Shown one piece after another: positions 48,021 to 57,951 of a stretch of DNA of 64,000 bases; within the stretch, counting starts at the first letter, position 1; each line of letters opens with the position of its first letter. Position numbers and translations under genes: made by a program. This DNA comes from Malania oleifera (lineage: Eukaryota; Streptophyta; Magnoliopsida; Santalales; Ximeniaceae): contig NC_080422.1 of assembly GCF_029873635.1 (NCBI RefSeq), forward strand, positions 4,134,001-4,198,000. The letters are read 5' to 3'. The notes below the pieces were generated by a model, which saw only the letters and a program-made list of their open reading frames with translations, did no database searches and had not been told where the DNA came from.

Positions 48021-49582
48021 GGCTCTGATACCAAATTGTAACGACCTGCTTATCTTAATATATAATAAAACATAATAAATAAAATAGTCAACTCGAACCC
48101 GTGGGTAGCGGGGACACCTGTCATACATAGCGGAACCTAGGCAGCAGTAAATGTAAATCATATTCATCAACCACAAATTACATAATTCTAAAGTCTACTG
48201 TATTCCCAAAGATACTGTGTTTATATACAATATCCAAAACATCAAAATAAACCTAGGATCTTACAACAAAAATCTCCTGATCCTAGATTAGAACTTACCC
48301 TTCTAGCAGGGAAGCTCAATTCACTCAGTGGCGGCCTTGACCCGCCGGTCTCTCCGGGTTTCTTGAAATAATTTAAACTTAGGGTGAGGCACCTCTCAGT
48401 AAGAGTAGATAAATTAAAATCAGCTGTGTGGCAACATGAATATTTAATGTTGTAATACATATACCGTACATTTCACATACCATAAAACATAAATCGTAAT
48501 ATGGTTAGATAAACATATAATTTCATATTTCTAAGTAATCATACTAATCATGTATTATCCGATATGATTTATAATACTGAAAACTACCCAGGATGTATAG
48601 CTAGCTGATGTCATGTATTACCCCCCATGACGGGTTGTGCAGCCCAAAGGCGAGACCCGACGATGGCTGGCCGACCACTGCAGAGTAAAAAATGTTTGTA
48701 AGTATGATGAGCTCGCCACACCCTGGTCTGGACTGCCAGGTGGACGTCTACAACTCTACACTGAAAGCCATGTCGACTATCCATCTCTCACCCCATGGTG
48801 GGGGTGGTTAGCACCAATTTGATCATAGATATTTAATCTATAAGTTATGGTACCGTGCTCTTGAAATTGTACTAAATTAACATCCGGGTTCTGATAACAT
48901 ATAATACATAAACATACACTGTTTATCGTAAATCAAATAATAGCATTTTATGAATCCTACATTAACATAATAATTACGGCCTCGTGCCAAAAATATGATA
49001 AATGCGATTATGTGCCGAATAACATGAGTAATTGCGGCCTTGCGCCGATAATCAATTACGGCCTTGTGCCGAACATATCATATATTCTGAAATCATAAAT
49101 TACTGTGTTTATCATATTATTCCTGAAAATATTTGTCAACATGCTTTATCTTGTAAATCTAACTTAATATGGTATAATATATATATAAAATAATATTCAA
49201 GCCACACGAATTGAATGAAACCATATATTCCGTTCTGAAAATACATTTCCTATACAAATGCAGTATTTTCCCAAACTTACATTTTCTCAATTATACTCAT
49301 ATATAATCACATGTTTTCTGAAAATTATTCTACTATTAAATAATAGTAATTTCAATGGAAAATAACTATTTTAATTTATCCCCTTATTTGGCAACTAAAA
49401 AGTCCCTCTATAACACTGGTTTTACACTCGTAGGAAACCCTGAGCAATATCCTGAAAATGATAACTTTCAAAACTAAACTTTAGTATTTATTTGAGTACA
49501 TCATTTATTTCAATTGTGAAAAGACCAAATTTTGAATAAAAAGTCTTACCCCAAAATTGAAGAGAGAGGAGAGAGAAACCGT

Positions 49583-49630
<48 letters not shown>

Positions 49631-49946
49631 CTGATTTTCTGCGTTAAAAAACTGAGTTTTTGCTATTTATAGGGTTGGATTTGTCGACGAGACACGTCAC
49701 CTCATCGACGAGTCCTGTAGAAAGTTCGTCAACAAACCTGCACCCTTATCGATGAATTTCATACTTTTAAAAATCCTCTCTTGGTATCTTCTCGTCGACG
49801 AAACTTGTCTTCGTCAATGAGTCCCTCTTGTACCCTCGTCAATGAATCCCCTGTTTTAGTCAACGAAGTCATCTGCCTCCTTCTGTACTGTTTCCATTTC
49901 CCTCCCTCTTTATTATTTAAATACCCTTATTTTTCGAGCCATTACA
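48021..49946 (-). repeat. Gypsy 2 primer binding site and 5' LTR
   Basis: GGCTCTGATACCA (48021-48033) is the exact complement of the standard iMet primer site TGGTATCAGAGCC. The LTR runs 48037-49946 (1910 bp), with the GGGTTGTGC block at 48633, ACGGCCTTG-GCCG repeats near 49035-49065 and (GA)n near 49587-49626. Confidence 0.9.
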
Positions 49947-50963
49947 TGAATAATCGTATACCTTCGTATTTTCTAATAAATCATACAGTTCATAAAATGT
50001 CTGATATAACTGATAATACTTAAAATTTACCCAGGATGTATAACTAGTTGATGTCATGTATTACCCCCATAATGGGTTGTGCCGCTCGAAGGCAGGACCC
50101 GACAATGGTTGGTCGACCACTGTCGAGTCAAAAATGTTTGTAAGTACGATCGGCCCGCCACACTCTGGTCCAGACTGCTAGGTGGACGTCTACAACTCTA
50201 TACTAAAAGTCACATCGACTATCCATCTCTCACCCCCTTGTGGGGCGGTTAGCACAAGTCTGAACATAATATCTTATCTGTATAAAAACGGTACCGTGCT
50301 CCTGTAACTGAACTGAACTATCATCCGGGTTCTAATAATACATAATACATGATAATATACAGTTTAATGTAAATAGATTGATAGCATATTCTGTAATAAT
50401 GTAAAAACATACGGCCTTACGCCGTTTACTTTCATGTCTATGGTCTTACACCAAAATCATACATACGACCTTAAGACGAAATCATATATCATACACGGCC
50501 TTGCGCCGACTATCAATCATGACCTTGCGCCGAACATTTCATAAATATCGTTCTGAATAAATAATTCATTTATCATGTATTTGAAACCATAATGTACTGC
50601 ATTATCTTATAATCTGTAAAAACATGCTTTATTTGTAAAATTTCCATAACATAATACTTTTCAGGTAAAATAATACTCATGCCACACAATACTGAATAAA
50701 CGGTACATTCCATTCTAAAAATCATATTTCCCGACATATCATACTAATATATGTACATTTCAACATAATAGCAGTATTTTCCTAAACATGCATTATTACC
50801 AATCTCTTCATATATATTATACATGCTTCCTAAAAATAAATTTGCTGATAAATAATATTAATATAATTTGCATAGAAAATAACTCCTTTAGTTTATTCTT
50901 TTACCTAAAACTGAAAAGAAACCCCTTAAAATGCACTCGTTCTGCACCTGCAGGGTTCCCCAT

Positions 50964-51178
50964 TCAACACCTTGAAAACGACAACTCTCAGAACTAAACT
51001 TCAGTATTTTTTTCGTGAATAACATTTCCTATAACTACAGTAAGACTAAATTTTGCATAAAAAGTCTTACCTTAACCTAGGGATGAATTTCAACTCAGTC
51101 CCACCAACGATCCACTCCAACAGATTTGGAGAGAACTTTACAAGGAGTGTCGTGGTGGCCTCAGATCGTCGATCTGGT
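50964..51178. repeat. 215-bp direct repeat, left copy
   Basis: This part of the host Gypsy LTR runs from TCAACACCTTGAAAACGACA to GTCGATCTGGT. It recurs with few changes at 53333-53546, on the other side of the Sirevirus-type LTR. Confidence 0.85.
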
Positions 51179-53338
51179 TGTTAGCTTTACCGTGATCCCA
51201 AGAGGGGGGGGGGTGAATTGGTAGTTTAAAATTTTATCTCCTAGGTATTCCTCCTAGCAGCAGTATGTTCACAAGCCTAGGGTCAATCTAGTGCAAATAA
51301 TGTAAATATACCAGAAATTAAATAAAGCAGTTTAAACAACCATACAAGCACCAGAAAGCAGTAAAGAGAGGATGACACGCAGATATGTTATCGAGGTTCG
51401 TCCAACTGCCTACGTCCCCGCCTTGACTAACCAGCACAAGGATTATCACAATACCTTGCTCACTTAAATGGGTGGAGCGGCACCTATACAAACCAGGTCA
51501 AATTACCACAGGGCTGACCTCAACCTTTACACCAATCCTTTACCGGGCTGGATTACCGCCCCCTCAGGCCACGCCTGGAATCTCTCAGATATACAATCAC
51601 AAGGTACAATATAAGGGTGCTTTCACGTAAAGCAGATTTGTACCACAAATGCGCACAAACACAAACACCACAGATGATTTAATAATGTAAGCTCTATGTG
51701 GTCTAAATATGTCAACTCTCAACAATGTTTTCTATCAGTGTAGCAAGTACGTGAGAGTGTCAACAACAATAATCTGTGCACTTCAAAATATTCAGTCAAG
51801 CGTGTTCACACAGAGTATCAAAGAAGCCTCAATATTATCAATCAATAAAATGTGTCAATCATACGAATGTGTATATGCTTGGATTGCAAAATAGATAATC
51901 TTTGTTTTCGGCAAATGATATATATACTTGTACAAATAATACCACAAAGATTAGTGTAACAAGAACAAATATCTTTTCACAAATTGTTCAATAAATTCCA
52001 CAAGATATTTGAGTAAGCTTGAAATATGTTTTTGCAAATCAAAACAAATACAAACTTCCAAAGATATTGCAATGATAATGCAACACTCAGAAGGTTACCA
52101 CAAGTCTTCTTAGAGTAGGCTTATTATCAAAGTCTCCTAAGAAAACTTAGGTTATGCTCTTGAGAGAAAAATCGATTCAAACACTCTAAACAATGAGAGC
52201 AAACCTCTAAGCAATAATACTCAATACACTTACAAATGATTTAGACAGATGAAGAAGGTAAGCTTGAGTAGGTTTCAAAAGGAGTATGAGTAATGAGAAG
52301 CAAAAATAGGTATTTTGGCTTGAGAGAGATTTTCTAATCTTTTTGCTAATCAGTGCTTAATCCACCAAATGAAGGAGTATATATAGACATACTGAAAATT
52401 TTGACCGTTGGGGACCTATTAGGGATTGTTAAAAAAGATTAATGACATTTAAAATAATTTAACCCTGTTTAAAAAATTATTAACCGCGGTAAAAATAGAA
52501 CCAACCCGAGAGGTCCGGTCGACCAGAAATGGTTCGGTCGACCAGGACTCAAATGGTTCGGTCGACCAGGGCTATTTGAACTTAGTGGTCGGTCGACCGA
52601 GGAAGGCGATTTTCCAAAATTCCAAGGTTCGGTCGACTGGGGCTATTTTGAACTGAAGGGCTCGGTCGACCAGACCGTTGGGAGTTCTCCCAAGACCCTT
52701 CGGTCGACCAGGTAGTTGGAGTACAAAAGTGCTCGGTCGACCGGGAGGTCAAAAAGTTGACTTCCAGGTGGTTCGGTCAACCGGGGTCAAATGAACTACA
52801 TGGTCTCAATCGACCGGGACCTAGGTCAACGGTTGACCCAGGTAGGGTTCGATCGACCAGGCAAAAAATGAACTGTTTTTGCCGGTCGACCGAAAGTGCA
52901 CCAAGTGTGCATTTCGGTCCCGTATTGATCCAAACAAATCCTATTCAAATGCCTAATAAACATATGTGAAATATGTGTGTGTCCTAAGGTCACTTGGGGT
53001 CCAATTTGAAATCACTGAAAAAATCCGGAGTCGGTCGACCGAAGGTCGATCGAAGGTGCACCCTAAGGTTCTATCTCATTCATGGTTCAGTTTGAGCTTA
53101 CAAAATAAATCATGCATGTGATGTGTGTGCTTATTACAAACCGAAAAACCCTAATTACTATTACAGACAAATTTCACTGAAAATTATTACAATCAAGAGT
53201 ATGAAATTGTCTTCAAGCTTTGAGCCTTCACATGCCACTGAAGATATGCTAATATGAACCTGCACATGAACTAGATATTTATTAAATACAAGAGTATTTG
53301 TCATTATCAAAACCAGGGCGTGACCTATAAGGTCAACA
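51179..53338 (-). mobile_element. Sirevirus-type solo LTR
   Basis: TGTTAGCTTTACCGTGATCC (51179) to ATAAGGTCAACA (53338), 2160 bp. It shares length, termini and internal blocks with the Copia B LTR (13374-15528): CCCAAGAG plus a G-run plus GTGAATTGG, the ACGAGGTTC block with CTACGTCCCCGCCTTG, and a palindrome cluster beside TATA. The flanking 5-mers do not match. Instead a 215-bp stretch of the host LTR is duplicated around it. Confidence 0.82.
52380..53055 (-). promoter_or_regulatory. GGTCGACC palindrome array upstream of TATA in the Sirevirus-type LTR
   Basis: About 13 copies of TTCGGTCGACCAGG-like units (core palindrome GGTCGACC, some with one change) lie between 52513 and 53055. Spacing is irregular, mostly 20-45 bp. 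A minus-strand TATA-like CTATATATAC lies at about 52379-52388, so the array is upstream of the presumed start. Enhancer function is inferred. Confidence 0.6.
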
Positions 53339-53546
53339 CCTTGAAAACGACAACTCTCAAAACTAAACTTCAGTATTTTTTCGTGAATAACATTTCCTAT
53401 AACTACAGTAAGACCAAATTTTGCATAAAAAGTCTTACCTTAACCCAGGGATGAATTTCAACTCAGTCCCACCAACGATCCACTCCAATAGATTTGGAGA
53501 GAACTTTCCAAGGAGTGTCGTGGTGCCCTCAGATCGTCGATCTGGT
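53333..53546. repeat. 215-bp direct repeat, right copy
   Basis: It matches 50964-51178. After it the Gypsy LTR continues uninterrupted with GAACAGCGGAGCCAAAATCG to 53910. The first six bases TCAACA overlap the end of the Sirevirus-type LTR. Confidence 0.85.
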
Positions 53547-53592
53547 GAACAGCGGAGCCAAAATCGAAAAGAGAGGAGAGAGAAATCGTAGG

Positions 53593-53629
<37 letters not shown>

Positions 53630-53915
53630 AAGAAATAAATTTTTGTCATTTTTTCTGCATAAAAACGGTGTTTTAGGCTATTTATACTGTGAGATTCGTC
53701 GACAAGCCACGTCACCTCGTCGACGAGGTCAAGAGGCAATTCGTAGACGTACTCTTCCCTTCATCAATATCTTCTCGTTGACGAGGCACACCTTCATCGA
53801 CGAGCCTAGTATGCAATATCGTCGACAAAAGCCTGCTGCCTCCTTCTATTATGTTTCCCATTTACTGTTTTTCTTATTATTTAAATATAATTATTCTTCA
53901 GGTCATTACACCGTT

Positions 53916-54229
53916 GCTCATACCTATACATAAAATGGTTTAACTAAATCTTTTATTAAGAGACTTAAAATCATTGCTAGACCTATGATTATGAGAACTA
54001 AATTGCCTTTATCTGTTTTGGGACATGCTATTCTTCATGTTGCATGTTTAGTCTGTATAAGGTCAACTACTTGTAATAATTTTTCACTCATGCAATTAGT
54101 TTCTGGACAACAACTTGATATTTCTTATTTAAGAACTTTTGGTTGTGTAGTATATGTTCCTATTGCCCATCCTCAAAGAACTAAAACGGGTCCTCAACGT
54201 AAACTTGATATCTATGTTGGTTTTGATTC
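53916..54229 (+). pseudogene. Copia C integrase, second part
   Basis: Copia C resumes after the Gypsy LTR: IARPMIMRTKLPLSVLGHAILH, then SLMQLVSGQQLDISYLRTFGCVVYVPI and GPQRKLDIYVGFDS. This is the integrase C-terminal region preceding RT in Copia pol. The frame is cut by the element at 54230. Confidence 0.82.
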
Positions 54230-55160
54230 TGTCCCGCCTCGAACTCGCGGATGGGTCTTAGGTGTGAATATAGTAACCTAACATGTCTCTATATCAATTA
54301 AACATATATGATACAATACTGAATGAGGGTCCGGCCCCTTGGGGTACACGTAAACCCTATACACATTCACATACATACCATACTCATTAAATACGGAGCG
54401 AAAAATGTTCTTTCTATACATACATCATATCATACCAGAGTCTATACAAAACTAGAATATACGTTCCTAAAATTAAAATACATACTCCAGGTGTCTACAA
54501 AACCCAACATGATCACCTGGTTACAAATCTCTTACTTACACAGGTACTAAACGCAACTAACCGACACCCCCGCTTTCGGACGCTAGGATGCTAGTTTCGG
54601 CTACCTGAAAGACCTGAAAAATATTTGTATATTCGAGGTGATACATCTCTCAGTAAGGAATAAAGCAGGTTATATCGGTGTGTGGTATACGAGTATTATT
54701 TCAGTGTAAAACATAACCCAATACAATACAATACGATACAGTTCAATAGAGTTCCAGTATTTTTCACAATCCTGTTCCAGTACATACAATACCCAAACAT
54801 ATGGTCAGTGTCGTCACACTAAGCACCCAATTACCTTGCGATAATCGAAGCCGTATAGCGATAACCGAAGTCGCACAATGATAATGTTGCCAATACGAGC
54901 ACCCGATAACCAAAGTCTCACAGTGATATCGTTGCCACTATGGTGTAGCACACACCCATAAGTGACTAGAAGGAAAGAACAGGCAATATTTCACACCCTA
55001 GGATATAGAGCCGAATACTCTCGCCCACGATAATTAGCCGAGACATGGCGTCAGCGTACAGTAATTAGCCGCCCCTAACTGATTTACAAAACCATGAACA
55101 ATTTTGGAACTCATGTCCCTATACTCATCAACGTACGGTAATTAGCGGCCCCTAGCGACC
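54230..55160 (-). repeat. Partial 3' LTR of the third Gypsy type
   Basis: It aligns with 55872-56850: GGTGTGAATATAGTAACCTAAC, the GGGGTACACG block, GTCGTCACACTAA, and GTACGGTAATTAGC repeats. It breaks off near 55160 and runs straight into gag. Confidence 0.8.
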
Positions 55161-55543
55161 CTACGTCATACCAGATAGACCAGCTCTCTGCCTCTTAAGC
55201 AGACTCACCACAATCCACCAACACCTTGCCTCCCCAGTTAGCTGGAAGGTAGCGTACAATACCTTTTGCCTCTCAGTGCAATGGAGGACTTCCCAAATCC
55301 TCTTGGTCTTCTCAACCCAGTCCTCCGCCACAATCGGATAGGGTCCTCCCGTAAATGTTGAAGGGTGCATATGTGCGAACCTCTCGATGATACACCCCGC
55401 GTCAATAGGAGAGCATTCGCGTCTCCTAACACTCCGCCCGATTTCTCGGATAACCTGCCTCGCCAAACCACAAGACATAGAAGAAGGCTCATCCCTCGCC
55501 GTCTCCTCGGAGCCATCTCCAAGTTATTATCCTTGGGCTCCAT
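55161..55543 (-). pseudogene. Gag N-terminal remnant of the third Gypsy type
   Basis: MEPKDNNLEMAPRRRRG begins at 55543. After a frameshift the gag core is recognisable (55478-55161): ERFAHMHPSTFTGGPYPIVAEDWVEKTKRIWEVL, then TGEARCWWIVVSLLK. It ends at the internal deletion. All downstream pol is absent. Confidence 0.78.
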
Positions 55544-55871
55544 TCTGAAAACAATAGGAATTGGTTAGAATTCCTATATCGTACACAGTTAACACAATCA
55601 AACACCTAATTATGTTAACTACCAATCCCACGAGTCTAGGCCTGTCCCGTCACACTGACACGAATCCATCAATGGTTTGCCGTAATCTTTCTAAAATTGT
55701 CATTCTAGGAAGGACACAGAACACCGCCAATGAGTCCCCGTCTAGCAACAACACAAACCTCAACCTACACTACCCATTTCCTACATCTTATACTCTGGTA
55801 TGTACACATCAATACACCTAACCAAGTCTACAAGACCTAACAACTTGGTTAGCTCTAATACCAAACTATTA

Positions 55872-57946
55872 TGCCCCAAACCCGCAGATGGGTCCCAGGT
55901 GTGAATATAGTAACCTAACTTATCTCTGTATCAATTAAAACATACATGATACAATACCAAATAAGGGTCCGACCCCATGGGGTACACGGATGCCCTTACA
56001 ATCATAAACATACACATCCATACTCACTAGATACATAGTGGAATACAGTCTTTCTATACATATACAGTATCAAACCAGAGTCTATACAAATCTCGAATAT
56101 ACATTCCCATAATTACAAAACATACCCTAGGTGTCTACAAAACCATCACGACAACCTGGATACAAAACTCGTACATAAACAGGCACTAACAACAGCTAAT
56201 GACACCCCCGATTCCAAATGCTAGGATGCTAATTACGATTACCTGATGGACTTGAAAAACATTTGTACGTACATTCAGGTGAGACACCTCTCAGTAAGGA
56301 AGAAAGCATGTTATATCAGTGTGTGGCATGCCAATGTTATTTTACGTAAAACATAACACTATATAATACGATACAGTTCAAAAACATTTTCATACAGTTC
56401 CATACAGATCTAGTATTTTCACAAATCCATTCCAGTACATACGATACCAAAACATACGGTCAGTGTCGTCACACTAATACGCAACTACTCTATGAAACTC
56501 GAAACTTCACAGCGATTACGTTGCCAATACGGTGTAGCTCACACTAATACGCAACTACTCTATGAAACCCAAAACTTCACAGTGATTACATTGCCAATAC
56601 AGTGTAGCTTACACCCCTTAGAGACAAGTCGGAACGTATATGGTGATATTTCACACCCTCGGATATAGAAGCGGACACTCTCGCCCACAGTTTTGACACC
56701 GGTACATGGCGCAGTGTATGGTAATTAGCCACCACATAACTGTTTCAGCGTACGGTAATTTGCCACCCCTAACCGATTTCACAAAACTTGGAATCATTTT
56801 GGAACTCACGTTCCTATACTCATCAGCGTACGGTAATTAGCCACCACATAGTTGTTTTACAAAATACCTAAAGCAATTACATACAATCATACATTCCACA
56901 CTTATTTTACGACAAATCATATTGCTTTCCAATTCAAGTATATAGTTTATACAAATATGGATAATAGTCATTTCAATAGTACATTTTAAACAAAACAAAT
57001 GGTTTTCCAAACAAAGCAGAGATGACACTCAAAATTCCCAAATTTTCACGAAAACTGTAACCCAAAAATCTCATATTTTACCCGATAGATTTTCCCAAAT
57101 AAGATACCAAAACATACATACAATCGTAGCCTACAAGCTTACCAATCCCGATTTTGAAAAGTAACTGATATAAACTGAATCCCCTTACCTTAACTCGAAT
57201 TCCAATTACGAACTCTACGGTCCCCAAAACTATGAACTGAGTCTCCAAAACCTACAAACCACAGTACGATACATGCTTACAATCCTTACTACTATACATA
57301 TTCTGAAACAGAGACGAAACTGAGTCTTACCTCGATTTTGGCCCAAAACCTGAAACTGCTTAAAACGAGATTCCGATCCGCTAGAAACGTAGATAATCCT
57401 TCCCTGATCCTCGCAGTAACGTTGGATTTATGAATCAGGCGACAAATGGCGAAGAAATCAAGAGAGAGAGAGAGAGAGAGAAAGCTTCGAATTCTAGAGA
57501 GAAAGGGAATATGAGTTTTCTTAGCCCCAAAGCAGCCCCAAAGATCTTTTGAAGGTCTTTGACTCAGGTGGATTCGTCTACGAGATGACGTCTTTGTCGA
57601 CGAGTTCATCGGGTTCCTCGTCAACAAGACGGTGGTTTCATTGACAAGCCGGATATTTCTAATTTTTTTGAACCTCTTGGAATTCCCTCATTGACGAGCC
57701 TTTATATTTTGTCGACGAGGAGCCACTAGCCTTCGTCAACAAATGATGGTCTCATCGACGAAGTCTGCACAATTACCTTTTTACCCCTCTCTTAAATAAT
57801 TAAATCCATTTATCACGAGTCAGGTTCTTACAATAAGGGCCTTTGTCGATGAGAACAATGGCTTCGTCGTTGAAGAAGTTTGCAAAATTTACCTTTTTAC
57901 CCTTTTTCATTTATTCAATCTACATACCTTAGGTCGGGTTCTTATA
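55872..57946 (-). repeat. 5' LTR of the third Gypsy type, with duplicated end
   Basis: TGCCCCAAACCCGCAG (55872) to TTCTTATA (57946). The last about 114 bp (57833-57946) repeat the preceding about 114 bp, which end in GGTTCTTACA at 57832. Arrays of GTACGGTAATTAGCCACC (56720-56850) and GTCGACGA variants (57565-57890) are present. Confidence 0.8.
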
Positions 57947-57951
57947 GATTC

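Larger units (their letters stand above)
40930..49946 (-). mobile_element. Full-length Ty3/Gypsy element 2 (chromovirus, Tekay/Del-like), TSD TGAAT
   Basis: A 9017-bp element with LTRs 40930-43053 and 48037-49946, flanked by exact TGAAT (40925-40929, 49947-49951). It has the same gene order as Gypsy 1 on the minus strand. The left LTR terminus has mutated from TG to TA (TATAACGAC). The right LTR lacks an internal segment of about 150 bp around the AACGATCCACTC block and part of the GTCGACGA array. Confidence 0.92.
40452..53910 (-). mobile_element. Gypsy LTR inserted in Copia C integrase, itself split twice, TSD CCATT/CCGTT
   Basis: An LTR starting TGTAACGACTTGC (40452) and ending GGTCATTACA (53910) is flanked by CCATT (40447-40451) and CCGTT (53911-53915). 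Its pieces are 40452-40929, 49952-51178 and 53339-53910. Removing Gypsy 2 and the Sirevirus-type LTR leaves about 2.27 kb, or about 2.06 kb without the 215-bp repeat, the expected LTR length. No internal domains belong to it, so it was a solo LTR. Confidence 0.85.
54230..57946 (-). mobile_element. Deleted Ty3/Gypsy element of a third type, TSD GATTC
   Basis: It starts TGTCCCGCCTCG (54230), ends GGGTTCTTATA (57946) and is flanked by exact GATTC (54225-54229, 57947-57951). Minus-strand order: complete 5' LTR (55872-57946), PBS (AGCTCTAATACCA near 55852-55864), leader, gag start (55543), then a deletion joining gag to the promoter-distal part of the 3' LTR (54230 to about 55160). All pol is missing. 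Confidence 0.85.

Noticed and set aside
52513..53055. CRISPR-like regular repeats with spacers
   Set aside because: Plant nuclear retrotransposon context, irregular spacing, imperfect units and no cas genes. The array belongs to an LTR.
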